Below are positions 18,186-26,314 of a stretch of 64,000 bases of DNA, one piece after another. The notes under the pieces are model-generated. The model ran no database searches. It was not told the origin of the DNA and saw nothing but the letters and a program-made list of their open reading frames with translations. Position numbers and translations under genes: made by a program. Origin of the DNA: Murimonas intestini (lineage in GTDB: Bacteria > Bacillota > Clostridia > Lachnospirales > Lachnospiraceae); contig NZ_JANKBI010000012.1 of assembly GCF_024622195.1 (NCBI RefSeq), forward strand, positions 1 to 64,000, read 5' to 3'. Numbering within the stretch: position 1 is the stretch's first letter; the number at the start of each line of letters is the position of its first letter.

Positions 18186-19649
18186 ATGCAGGATGATTTA
18201 CAAAGAGGATTATATGATGATGAAATTGCAATGGATCTGGGCGGTATGATGGATGATTATCTCAGATGCTTTCGAAGATACTGGATGCAGATAATACTTG
18301 CTTTAGCAGCTGTAACTGCTGCGACAGTTTTATATCTGAATATTACATATCAGCCTGTTTATGAAGCCAAAATTACATATTCAGTAACAAAAACAGGTGA
18401 TACGGCCATAGACGCATCTATAGCAAAGCGGCTGAGTCAGACGGCACCAGGTATAATAACCGGCGTAGAATTTACAAAGGAAATGCTGGCTATGGTTGAA
18501 GGGGAGACAATAAACCCCAACTATAAAATTACTGCATCCAACACAGAGGGGGCAAATCTGTTTACGATTACAGTTTCTGCAAATAATTATCTGAATGCTG
18601 ATACCATAGCAGACCTGCTGGAGGTGATTTACCCAGAGTGGGCCTCCAGATCAAGCGGAACTGTAGAGATGCAGGTGGTTGACAGGGTGGAATCCGGAGG
18701 TGTTCCGGTTAACAGCTATTCTCTTGTTGATTCCATTGTAAAAGGGATCATTTATGGATTGGCATTCTGCTTTATATGCGCAACAGGATACGTACTGACA
18801 ATCAAAACAGTCCGGAAAGAAAGTGATATGAAAAAAATTACAGATCTGGGCTGTCTGGCACTTGTGCCAGAGGTACGCTTCAAAAAGAGGAAAAATAAGA
18901 AAAGAAATCAGCTGCTTATAAATAAAAAGAGAGTTGACTTGTCATTTAAGCAGTCGGTATTATCCGCCCAGCAGCGTCTGGAGAAACGCCTGGAGCAGTC
19001 AGATAAAAAGGTGCTGCTTATTAGCAGTGCCCTTCCTCAGGAAGGGAAAAGTGTTTTGTCAGTAAATCTGGCACTGGCCTTCAGTGAGAGAGGAAAAAAG
19101 ACAATATTGATAGATGCAGATATGAGGAGCCCCTCTGTCAGCAGTATTTTGGAGACAGATCCAGGGAAAAACGGGCTGGGAGAGTATCTTACGGGCAAAG
19201 CCGGTCAGGACAATATCCTTGTAAGAATAACAGAAAACCTGCATCTGATACCGGCCGGAAAAATAAAAGGTGAGCTGTCCGTGATTCTGGATAATGACAG
19301 AATGGAGAAACTGATGGAGCAGCTTAAAGTATCATATGATTTTATCATTATTGACACTCCTCCCTCACATATGTTTGGGGATGCGGCATTGATGATGCGT
19401 TATACAGATGCTTCTGTATATGTCGTCAGGTATGACTATGCTGAGATTAATGAGATCAGGGAAGGGATCGCAGAAGTGAACCGGGGGCAAAAACTGATGG
19501 GATATTTGCTGAACCGGGGCCAGAGAGGCATATCATCATATGGAGGGTACGGCTATGGAAGATACGGTTACTACGGAAAATATGAAAAATACAGCAGATA
19601 TGTACAGAACAGTGAGGAGGAAGAGTTAGACACAGAGAGTACTTTATAG
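18186..19649 (+). CDS. Wzz-BY-kinase fusion, copy 2
   Basis: This has the same architecture as its upstream neighbour. A Wzz-like domain lies between two membrane helices (about 36-56 and 180-203), followed by a BY-kinase with ALPQEGKSVLSVNLAL (GKS at 287-289), ILIDADMRSPSV and IIIDTPPSHMF. The C-terminus is exceptionally tyrosine- and glycine-rich (YGGYGYGRYGYYGKYEKY), a large autophosphorylation cluster. The extracellular loop differs from copy 1, so the two are not a recent duplication. They may form a heteromeric co-polymerase or control two products. The CpsB-type phosphatase upstream would act on both. Confidence 0.9.
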   Translation: MQDDLQRGLYDDEIAMDLGGMMDDYLRCFRRYWMQIILALAAVTAATVLYLNITYQPVYEAKITYSVTKTGDTAIDASIAKRLSQTAPGIITGVEFTKEMLAMVEGETINPNYKITASNTEGANLFTITVSANNYLNADTIADLLEVIYPEWASRSSGTVEMQVVDRVESGGVPVNSYSLVDSIVKGIIYGLAFCFICATGYVLTIKTVRKESDMKKITDLGCLALVPEVRFKKRKNKKRNQLLINKKRVDLSFKQSVLSAQQRLEKRLEQSDKKVLLISSALPQEGKSVLSVNLALAFSERGKKTILIDADMRSPSVSSILETDPGKNGLGEYLTGKAGQDNILVRITENLHLIPAGKIKGELSVILDNDRMEKLMEQLKVSYDFIIIDTPPSHMFGDAALMMRYTDASVYVVRYDYAEINEIREGIAEVNRGQKLMGYLLNRGQRGISSYGGYGYGRYGYYGKYEKYSRYVQNSEEEELDTESTL

Positions 19650-19662
19650 CGGAGGCGATTTC

Positions 19663-20214
19663 ATGAAAAAAAAGTATTTGATAACTGGCATTTTATTTAT
19701 TGCGGCGGGGTTATTTATTTTCCTATCTTTCAGGTCATACAGTCTGATAGATGACAAATTGAACCTGAGAGATAAAGACCAGGGAACAATAGAAATCAGG
19801 AATATACAGTTAACGGAAAAAGAGCAGGAGATGTTCAGGGAAGAGCATGACGAATATAACAAAGAAAAGTTAGCTGATAATAAAAATACAGAAAAAGAGA
19901 AGAGCCAGACGGAAAATATGGAGGAACAGGAGGCAGAGACTGTAAATCCGGAAATTCCTGTATTGACACTTGTAAATGACACAGTGGAGATCAAAGCAGG
20001 TGAGGAATTTGATCTGCTTGCACAGGTGAAAGATGTTTCAGATGATAAAGATGACAGATATATTTTGTACAGGGATATACAGATTAGAGGAGAATACAAC
20101 GTGAATATTCCTGGTGAATACATACTGAAATATTCAGTAATAGATACAGATGGAAATGAGTCCAAAATCAGGGAACTGAAGCTGATAGTAAAAGAAGAAC
20201 AGGTAACAGAGTGA
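19663..20214 (+). CDS. Small membrane-anchored Ig-like protein
   Basis: A 183-residue protein with an N-terminal membrane helix (about 5-23, LITGILFIAAGLFIFLSF), then a highly charged segment likely to be coiled or disordered (about 45-95, rich in K, E and Q). A C-terminal beta-sandwich-like domain follows (VLTLVNDTVEIKAGEEFDLLAQVKDVSDDKDD to YSVIDTDGNESK), matching the general DUF5011/Ig-like pattern. It resembles the larger anchored protein encoded before the kinases. Its stop overlaps the GTG start of the VanZ-LCP gene by 4 nt, so it probably works with that enzyme. No enzyme motif is seen. Confidence 0.68.
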   Translation: MKKKYLITGILFIAAGLFIFLSFRSYSLIDDKLNLRDKDQGTIEIRNIQLTEKEQEMFREEHDEYNKEKLADNKNTEKEKSQTENMEEQEAETVNPEIPVLTLVNDTVEIKAGEEFDLLAQVKDVSDDKDDRYILYRDIQIRGEYNVNIPGEYILKYSVIDTDGNESKIRELKLIVKEEQVTE

Positions 20215-21860
20215 AAATATTAAGTGATTTTAGCAAAGCCCTGGAAACAATGTCCAGTGAAATTGAGGCGGTACCAGCAGTGTTTTACGCAGCGGCCGGC
20301 GGAATTGCAGCAGTATTCATTATACTGTATTTTTTGATCTTTCCTAAAATGAAGATGGAGGAACAGAAAAAGACAGTGTATCAAAGATATTGTATAAATG
20401 GTCTTTTTCTTGTGTATCTGGCAGGAATCCTGACAGTTACCCTGTTCACCAGGGAAGTACAGAATGAAGCCAGGGTCCAGCTTATCCTGTTAAATGACCT
20501 TTGGGAAGCGGACCATCTGGGAAAAGCAGCTGTGAGAGATATTCTGAATTTAGCCCTTTTTATTCCGGCCGGGTTTTTAGTGTGCTGGCACAGTCAGGGC
20601 AAATGGAGGGCTGCAAAAGGAACTATAGCTGCGTTTTTAATAAGCCTTGGCATTGAGTCTGCGCAATTTTTAGGGAAAACAGGTACTTTTGATGTAGACG
20701 ATATACTTTTTAACATGCTTGGCGGAGCAGCAGGGGCTTTTATACTTCTGGCATTTAAACATGCATTTGGCGGAAAGTCAGCAGCCAGGTATTGTTTGCG
20801 GGGGGTGCTTGTTTTAAGCAGCGCCTCTGTATTTTGTATTATGGGAATACTGGGAACCTACCATTTTCTGCGGGTGAGCGGGGCCGAGGCCGTTAAAGAC
20901 AATGTAAGTACTGTGGAGAATAGAATGGTTTCCCGGCAGGATGGTACAGCAGAAGGTGAAGATAATACAATGTATTCTTACGACCCAGATCTCATCTGGT
21001 ACGGAGGCAGGGCCTACCGTTACAATGAAAACCTTACCACTATACTGATAATGGGAATAGACCAGAGGAGTGAGGTCATTGAAAAAAGAGAAGGAATATC
21101 AGGTGAGAGCGGGCAGGCTGACACTATTTTTCTGCTGGTCTTAAATCATGAAAAAGAGAAAATGAAGATAATAGGGATATCCAGAGACACAATGACTGAT
21201 ATTAAGACCTTTGACTATAAAGGGAATTATCTGGGAGAATCCATTAACCATCTTGGACTGGCATACGCCTTCGGTGACGGGAAAGAGAAAAGCTGCCAGT
21301 ACATGGTGGACGCAGTCTCGAATCTGTTTTATGGGATCCCTGTCAATGCCTATGTAGCCCTGAATATGGAAGCGGTCATCGGGATCAATGATGCAGTCGG
21401 CGGCGTCACTGTGACTGTGCCGGAGGATTTGAGCAAGGCAGATAAAGAACTAAAAAAAGGAGTTACCGTTACATTGATGGGAAGGCAGGCACTCACATTT
21501 ATGAAATGGCGTGATACAGGCATTGACTACAGCAACAACCTGCGTATGGCCAGACAGAAGCTGTATATAATCAGCTTTCTGAAACAGGCTCTGAAGGCAG
21601 TTAAGGATGATATGGCCCTTCCCCTGACATTATATCAAAATCTTACAGATGAAATGGTTACGGATATAACCCCGGATGAAGCAGTCTATCTGTCCACACA
21701 AATTCTGTCCATGTCTCTTGATGAGAGCGGAATCATGATGCTGAAGGGAGATTCAGCCCGGGGCAGTGTATATGATGAGGTTTATGTGGATGATAAGGCA
21801 CTGTATGAACTTATTCTTAATATTTTTTATACGGAAGTAAAAACAGAGGGCGGTCAGTGA
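20211..21860 (+). CDS. VanZ-like / LytR-CpsA-Psr (LCP) fusion protein
   Basis: The 549-residue protein joins two families. The N-terminal part (about residues 20-220) has five or so membrane helices with the VanZ signature (NLALFIPAGFL, then IESAQFLGKTGTFDVDDILFNMLGGAAGA). The C-terminal half (about 270-545) is an extracytoplasmic LCP domain: LTTILIMGIDQRS, GQADTIFLLVLNHEKEKMKIIGISRDTM, and GGVTVTVPEDLS followed by ALTFMKWRDTGIDYSNNLRMARQKLY with the conserved arginines. LCP enzymes transfer undecaprenyl-linked glycopolymers onto peptidoglycan, so this gene probably anchors the cluster's polymer to the wall. It begins at GTG 20211, overlapping the previous stop. VanZ in place of the usual single LCP helix is unusual. 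Confidence 0.88.
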   Translation: MKILSDFSKALETMSSEIEAVPAVFYAAAGGIAAVFIILYFLIFPKMKMEEQKKTVYQRYCINGLFLVYLAGILTVTLFTREVQNEARVQLILLNDLWEADHLGKAAVRDILNLALFIPAGFLVCWHSQGKWRAAKGTIAAFLISLGIESAQFLGKTGTFDVDDILFNMLGGAAGAFILLAFKHAFGGKSAARYCLRGVLVLSSASVFCIMGILGTYHFLRVSGAEAVKDNVSTVENRMVSRQDGTAEGEDNTMYSYDPDLIWYGGRAYRYNENLTTILIMGIDQRSEVIEKREGISGESGQADTIFLLVLNHEKEKMKIIGISRDTMTDIKTFDYKGNYLGESINHLGLAYAFGDGKEKSCQYMVDAVSNLFYGIPVNAYVALNMEAVIGINDAVGGVTVTVPEDLSKADKELKKGVTVTLMGRQALTFMKWRDTGIDYSNNLRMARQKLYIISFLKQALKAVKDDMALPLTLYQNLTDEMVTDITPDEAVYLSTQILSMSLDESGIMMLKGDSARGSVYDEVYVDDKALYELILNIFYTEVKTEGGQ

Positions 21861-22720
21861 TGAAAAAAAAGATTTGGGTCAGCGCAGCAGTCTGCGCTTT
21901 TGCCGTGGCAGGAATACTAGCCCTGGACATCGGAAAAGATTATTGGGAGAAAAATGAAGCGCGCAGAGAATATGAAGAGATGAGGCAGCAGGATAAAGAG
22001 CAGGAAATACAGGCTCAGGATACTGACGGGGAGGATGGGGAACGGGGCGTAAGAGCTCAGGGGCAATTAAGAGAAGAGACAGAGCCGGGTCATGATGCCC
22101 AGAGCGGCAGCGCCGGAAAAAAATTGAAACAAATCGACATCCCTGTAGATTTCCATAGTCTCAGGGAACAGAATCCCGACATCTATGCCTGGATAACAAT
22201 ACCCGGTACAGAGATCGATTATCCGGTCGTACAGGACAGTAATGATGACAGCTATTACCTGACTCACACGGCTGAGCGGACAGAAAGCGTCAGCGGAGCA
22301 GTATTCAGTGAGCATTATAATTCTAAGGATTTTAGTGACCAGCTTACCGTCCTTTATGGACACAACATGAAGGACGGCTCTATGTTTGCCGGGCTGCACC
22401 AGTATGAGGACAGCCAGTTTATGAAAGACCATGATGAAATTACAATATATACGCCCAATGCAATATTAAAATACAGGATATTTGCTGCTTACCTCTCAGA
22501 CGATAAACATATCTTGCTGAATTATAATCTGGGCAGGGAGGAGGATAGCAGGAAAGCTTATATTGATGAAATCATGGGACAGCGTACAATGAAAGCTTCC
22601 CTGGATACAGATGTGCCGGTAGATGAGAGCAGCAGTATCCTGACGCTCTCAACTTGCCACAGTGCAGGGAAGGACAGCAGGTATCTCGTTCAGGCGTATC
22701 TTACAGAAAAGCTTGAGTGA
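21860..22720 (+). CDS. Class B sortase
   Basis: A membrane-anchored transpeptidase that attaches proteins to the wall. An N-terminal signal anchor (about residues 5-22) and a charged linker precede the sortase domain. The catalytic triad is visible: His168 in VLYGHNMKDGSMF, Cys266 in TLSTCHSA and Arg274 in SRYLVQAY. The insertions around IYAWITIPGTEIDYPVVQ and YLTHTAERTESVSGAVFSEH are those of class B enzymes. ATG 21860 is taken as the start; a GTG codon directly before it is equally possible. The stop codon of the LCP gene overlaps. The gene just downstream encodes a protein with a sorting signal, the probable substrate. Confidence 0.92.
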   Translation: MKKKIWVSAAVCAFAVAGILALDIGKDYWEKNEARREYEEMRQQDKEQEIQAQDTDGEDGERGVRAQGQLREETEPGHDAQSGSAGKKLKQIDIPVDFHSLREQNPDIYAWITIPGTEIDYPVVQDSNDDSYYLTHTAERTESVSGAVFSEHYNSKDFSDQLTVLYGHNMKDGSMFAGLHQYEDSQFMKDHDEITIYTPNAILKYRIFAAYLSDDKHILLNYNLGREEDSRKAYIDEIMGQRTMKASLDTDVPVDESSSILTLSTCHSAGKDSRYLVQAYLTEKLE

Positions 22721-22799
22721 CAGGCGGATAACATGTTTCATAGCCCGTCTGCCTGCAGCGGGGTATCTGACTTATGTATGTGAAATGGAGGAAACAAAT

Positions 22800-23504
22800 A
22801 TGAAGAAAAAGATTCTTAAAATAATAGCTGCCGCGGCAGCTGTGATGTCCATGTCTGCCACCGTTATGGCGGCGGGCAGTATCGTCGGGGCCATTGACAT
22901 GCCCGGGATATCTGCCAGCAGGGGCAGCGTATCTCTGACAAAGACAGCTCCGGGTATGTACGGAGCTGAGCTCCAGGAAGCTGTGGACAGGCTGAACGGG
23001 GCGTCAGGGGATACTACCGTGGCAGAAGCCTTTGGCGAAGAGCTGCCGGAAATAAATATCTATACAGCTGACGGACTTCAAACTGAGAAGGCGGATATGT
23101 CCCAGTATAAATTCCTGTCACCTGTTATGGAGCTTCAGATCACGGATGTAGTTCCAACCGAGGAAAACCCTGTGACAGTCACATTTGTGGCAAATAACAT
23201 GACAGACTACATTGAGGTAGATGTTCTGCATTACTGCGAAGAACATAAATGGGAGGTCCTAAAAGGGAACAAGGTAAGCGCGAACCAGATAGCCGCAGAT
23301 TTCCACTCAGCATCTCCCGTAGCTCTGATCTACAGACAGAAGGCGGCTGCAACCACGGCAACAGACGTAAAAGCCCCGCAGACAGGAGAGAGGCCGGTAC
23401 TGCCTCTGGCAGCCGGTACAGTCTTATTTTCGGGACTGGGATTATTTGCTGTAAAAAAGAGCCGCAGGTACTCTGATGAGAATACTGCCGGACAAGAGCA
23501 ATAA
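22800..23504 (+). CDS. Secreted surface protein with a sortase sorting signal
   Basis: A 234-residue exported protein. The signal peptide (about 1-25, ILKIIAAAAAVMSMSATVMA) is followed by a region of unknown fold. The C-terminus has a cell-wall sorting signal: APQTGE, a hydrophobic stretch (VLPLAAGTVLFSGLGLFAV) and a basic KKSRR, then an unusual 11-residue acidic tail. PQTG-type motifs are used by several clostridial class B sortases, and such a sortase is encoded 79 bp upstream. GGAGG precedes ATG 22800; the longer in-frame extension into the sortase gene is rejected because the signal peptide would then be internal. The middle domain is not recognised. Confidence 0.83.
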   Translation: MKKKILKIIAAAAAVMSMSATVMAAGSIVGAIDMPGISASRGSVSLTKTAPGMYGAELQEAVDRLNGASGDTTVAEAFGEELPEINIYTADGLQTEKADMSQYKFLSPVMELQITDVVPTEENPVTVTFVANNMTDYIEVDVLHYCEEHKWEVLKGNKVSANQIAADFHSASPVALIYRQKAAATTATDVKAPQTGERPVLPLAAGTVLFSGLGLFAVKKSRRYSDENTAGQEQ

Positions 23505-23525
23505 GTACAAGAGAGGATTAAAGAG

Positions 23526-23993
23526 ATGAGAGAAAGTATTTTTGAAAAAGCAAAAAGAGCAAAAGAAAACAAAAAAGGATTCACACTGGTAGAGCTTATA
23601 GTAGTGCTGGTGATTCTGGCTATCCTGGCCGCAATCCTGGTACCTGCCCTGCTGGGATGGATCGACAAAGCAAAAGAAAAACAAGTTGTTTTAGAAGGCA
23701 GGGTAGTGCTGATGGCAGCACAGACAGTGGCTTCTGAAGAGTATGCCAAGAAAGCGCCCACATACAGCGCCGCAGAAGCGGCTGCCGCAATTGATGCTTA
23801 TATCAAAGATGATGCTCCGGGAAATTACAGTGTAACAATAGAGTCAAATAAAGTTACAGAGGTAATATATACATCCAGCGGTTCCTCCAAGACAACTGTG
23901 ACATGGAGTTCAACCACTGGCCAGTGGACACAGGGCGGCGCTGAACAGAGCGGCCACAATGTCAGCGGCAACATTCTCAAAGCAGCATCATAA
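23526..23993 (+). CDS. Type IV pilin-like (prepilin) protein
   Basis: The N-terminus has the class III prepilin signature KKGFTLVELIVVLVILAILAAILVPALLGW. A prepilin peptidase would cut after Gly18, and Glu5 of the mature protein is conserved. The remaining 110 residues include an alanine-rich helix and a serine/threonine-rich C-terminal beta part without a cysteine pair. No prepilin peptidase, assembly ATPase or other pilus gene is in the window, so assembly would depend on machinery elsewhere. It is the last gene of the polysaccharide operon, 21 bp after the sortase substrate and 70 bp before the terminator. A pseudopilin or adhesin role is possible. Confidence 0.85.
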   Translation: MRESIFEKAKRAKENKKGFTLVELIVVLVILAILAAILVPALLGWIDKAKEKQVVLEGRVVLMAAQTVASEEYAKKAPTYSAAEAAAAIDAYIKDDAPGNYSVTIESNKVTEVIYTSSGSSKTTVTWSSTTGQWTQGGAEQSGHNVSGNILKAAS

Positions 23994-24063
23994 GCAGCGC
24001 GCCGGAAGATGTATCCGGTACATGTCTGAGAGAAAAAATGCCGGTTGATCGGTGAATGAAGGT

Positions 24064-24105
24064 AAAAATCCCTGTGCAGGCGGCAGTCTGCACAGGGATT
24101 TTTTT
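24064..24105 (+). terminator. Rho-independent terminator of the polysaccharide operon
   Basis: A perfect 16-bp stem (AAAAATCCCTGTGCAG at 24064-24079 with its complement from 24088) has an 8-nt loop and is followed by a run of T. It is the first strong terminator after position 224, so all genes from the priming transferase to the pilin may share transcripts. Confidence 0.93.
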
Positions 24106-24161
24106 GACGTAACAAGTATTAACATTCATGTAAATTATGGTTGGTAGAAAATCTTGAGAAC

Positions 24162-24172
24162 TATGGTAAAAT
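24162..24172 (+). promoter_or_regulatory. Extended -10 promoter of the XRE-AbrB / ABC operon
   Basis: TATGGTAAAAT has a TATG-n extension before a TAAAAT -10 box and lies 23 bp before the start codon. No good -35 box is seen, which is tolerable for extended -10 promoters. The same TATGGTA form appears before purC and purA. Confidence 0.45.
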
Positions 24173-24194
24173 GTTTTCAGGAGGTGTGAAAAAC

Positions 24195-24641
24195 ATGAAA
24201 AATATGATTAGCATGAATCTTCGCAGATTGAGAAAGAACAGCAGATATTCACAGGAAGAGGTGGCGGATAAGATAAATGTGTCAAGGCAGGCTGTAGCCA
24301 AATGGGAAAATGGAGAGTCTATGCCGGATATCATGAACTGCAGCGCTTTAGCTGCCCTCTATAATGTGACCATAGATAATCTGATCCATTATGATGAGGA
24401 TGAAAACGGACTGGCGATACCTGAAAAGGGGAAGCACATGTTTGGAGTTGTGACAGTGGGCGACAGGGGCCAGATCGTTATCCCTAAAAAGGCTAGGGAA
24501 ATCTTTCAGATAAGGCCGGGTGACAAGCTGCTGGTGCTGGGAGATGAAGCTCCTGAGAGAGCAGGTATTGCCATTGTGAAGACATCAGTTTTTATGGATC
24601 TGACTTCACAGCTTTTAGAATCTGGCGGAGGAGATGAATGA
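24195..24641 (+). CDS. XRE-family regulator with C-terminal AbrB/SpoVT-type domain
   Basis: A 148-residue transcription factor. Residues about 8-62 form a Cro/CI-type helix-turn-helix (NSRYSQEEVADKINVSRQAVAKWENGESMP). Residues about 78-110 form an AbrB-like swapped-hairpin segment (VTVGDRGQIVIPKKAREIFQIRPGDKLLVLG). Both parts can bind DNA or mediate oligomers. AGGAGG at 24179-24184 decides ATG 24195. The ABC ATPase gene overlaps its stop by 8 nt, so it most likely controls the ABC exporter genes in cis, replacing the GntR regulator common in such clusters. Confidence 0.88.
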   Translation: MKNMISMNLRRLRKNSRYSQEEVADKINVSRQAVAKWENGESMPDIMNCSALAALYNVTIDNLIHYDEDENGLAIPEKGKHMFGVVTVGDRGQIVIPKKAREIFQIRPGDKLLVLGDEAPERAGIAIVKTSVFMDLTSQLLESGGGDE

Positions 24642-25398
24642 GATGGAATTACTGAAGGTAGAGGGACTGAGCAAAAGCTACCCGGCATTTACCCTGAAAA
24701 ATGTCTCGTTCAGCCTCAAAGAAGGCAGGATCATGGGGTTTATAGGCAAGAATGGGGCCGGAAAGAGCACTACATTAAAATCCATGCTTGGCATGGTCCA
24801 TCCTGACAGCGGAGCGATCAGCATGTTTGGGAGAGATTTCAGGGAAGAGGAAGGATACTGCAAACAGAACATGGGAATTGTCCTCGGCGGAATCGACTTT
24901 TACATGAAAAAGAAGCTTAAAGTGATAACTGGTGTGACAAAGAAGTTTTATCCGGGATGGGATGAAGGGAATTATGAGAAATATATGAGGATATTTGAAC
25001 TGGATGAGAATAAGCGTGTGGAGGAGCTTTCAGCGGGAATGAGAGTGAAATATCTGCTGGCCCTGGCGCTGTCCCACCATGCCAGGCTCCTTGTGCTCGA
25101 TGAACCTACCAGCGGCCTTGACCCTGTGTCCAGGGATGAGCTGCTGACGATCTTTGAGAAGCTTGTGAAAGACGGAAAGAGAAGCATCTTATTCTCAACT
25201 CATATTACGTCCGACCTGGAAAAATGTGCTGACGATATTACCTATATTAAAGATGGAGAAATCGTAAAATGTTCCGGGAAAAAAGAGTTTCTGGATTCCT
25301 TCCAGTCACTGAGGGAGCCGGATGAGAAGGAGCTGTCACTGGAAGAGATCATGGTAAAGATGGAGAGGAAGAATTATGATGAAGAGTTTGCTTTATAA
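24634..25398 (+). CDS. ABC transporter ATP-binding protein (exporter type)
   Basis: A single nucleotide-binding domain of 254 residues with Walker A GKNGAGKST (about 37-45), the signature motif in the variant form ELSAGMRVK, Walker B LLVLDEPTSGLDPVSRDE, and the switch histidine in LFSTHITSDLEK. The LSAGM signature is common in YtrB/BcrA-type exporters. The start overlaps the regulator's stop, and the permease gene overlaps its end by 23 nt, so three proteins come from one tightly coupled transcript. The substrate is unknown; bacitracin-like peptides, lipids or toxic compounds are typical for the group. Confidence 0.9.
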   Translation: MNEMELLKVEGLSKSYPAFTLKNVSFSLKEGRIMGFIGKNGAGKSTTLKSMLGMVHPDSGAISMFGRDFREEEGYCKQNMGIVLGGIDFYMKKKLKVITGVTKKFYPGWDEGNYEKYMRIFELDENKRVEELSAGMRVKYLLALALSHHARLLVLDEPTSGLDPVSRDELLTIFEKLVKDGKRSILFSTHITSDLEKCADDITYIKDGEIVKCSGKKEFLDSFQSLREPDEKELSLEEIMVKMERKNYDEEFAL

Positions 25399-26023
25399 AG
25401 AATTCAGGCTGGTAGCCCATCCTATGCTGTATATTACGCTGGCATTTGGAGCCATGTTCCTGATTCCGGCATATCCATTCTATGTGATATTCTTTTACGG
25501 ATGCCTTGGCCTGTTTTTCTGTTTTATAAACGGAAGAGAGAATAAGGATACTTTTTTTACGGCAACACTGCCCATCAAAAAGCGGGATGTGGTAAAGGCA
25601 AGATGCCTGTTTGCGGCAGCTGCACAGACAGCACAGATCCTGCTTAGCATTCCTTTTATCTTTGTACGCCAGGCAGTGGGAATGGGGGCAAATGATGCGG
25701 GCATAGAAGCAAACCCGGCATTCTTCGGCTTTGTTTTTATAATGTTTGCCATCTTTAATGCAGTATTTTTTATAAGCTTTTTCAAAACTGCATTTAAGGC
25801 CGGAAAGGCATTTCTGATGGCAATTGTGCCCCTGTGTATTTTCGTGGCAGCTGCCGAGACAGCCATCCATGTGCCGGGCCTGGATACATGGCTTGATACA
25901 TCAGCGCCGGAGATGATGGTAAGGCAGATACCTGTCCTGATATTTGGAATGCTGGTATACGCAGGAGGAATGCTGCTCACATACAGATGTGCGGCAGGGA
26001 GGTTTGAAGCTGTGGACCTGTAG
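25376..26023 (+). CDS. ABC-2 type transporter permease
   Basis: A 215-residue hydrophobic protein with about six membrane segments, including ILYITLAFGAMFLIPAYPFYVIFFYGCLGLFFCFI and FVFIMFAIFNAVFFISFFKTAF. The motif FFTATLPIKKRDVVKARCLFAAAAQT is the coupling-helix region of YtrC/ABC-2 permeases. It is the membrane partner of the ATPase whose gene it overlaps. Two adjacent ATG codons (25376 and 25379) could start translation. No extracytoplasmic domain is seen. Confidence 0.85.
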   Translation: MMKSLLYKEFRLVAHPMLYITLAFGAMFLIPAYPFYVIFFYGCLGLFFCFINGRENKDTFFTATLPIKKRDVVKARCLFAAAAQTAQILLSIPFIFVRQAVGMGANDAGIEANPAFFGFVFIMFAIFNAVFFISFFKTAFKAGKAFLMAIVPLCIFVAAAETAIHVPGLDTWLDTSAPEMMVRQIPVLIFGMLVYAGGMLLTYRCAAGRFEAVDL

Positions 26024-26102
26024 CGGCCTGCAGCTCTAACCGGATTTACATGTGGGTGAGATGTAAACAGTAAAAGTCAGACTCCCAGGCAAAAATAAAT
26101 TG

Positions 26103-26246
26103 AGTTACTGTTCACTACGTGACCAGTAACACGCTCCGCGATGCACAGAAACGGCAAAAATCGCCGTTTCGCGCTGCAGCCCTCGGGATTTTCGTGCAAA
26201 TACGCACGAAAACACCTCGCGGGATGGTGACGTGTGAACAGTAACT
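26103..26246. mobile_element. MITE-like 144-bp element with 13-bp terminal inverted repeats
   Basis: The ends are perfect 13-bp inverted repeats, AGTTACTGTTCAC at 26103-26115 and its complement at 26234-26246. The element is flanked by direct repeats AAATTG at 26097-26102 and 26247-26252, which look like a target duplication. Inside are two hairpins: AAACGGC/GCCGTTT and TTTTCGTGC/GCACGAAAA. The first 27 bp form a palindrome also present on both sides of nrdR (43988-44014 and 44556-44582). It encodes no transposase, so a non-autonomous element is the best reading. Confidence 0.6.
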
Positions 26247-26284
26247 AAATTGGTTTGTCGAATCTGCATAAAAGTCAGAATAAA

Positions 26285-26314
26285 TTGACAATTCAGACAA
26301 ATATATGATATAAT
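26285..26314 (+). promoter_or_regulatory. Sigma-A promoter of the 49-residue-repeat protein
   Basis: A consensus -35 TTGACA (26285-26290), an 18-bp spacer and -10 TATAAT (26309-26314) with an added TG extension one base upstream. It should be strong and lies just outside the MITE-like element, 49 bp before the start codon. Confidence 0.8.
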
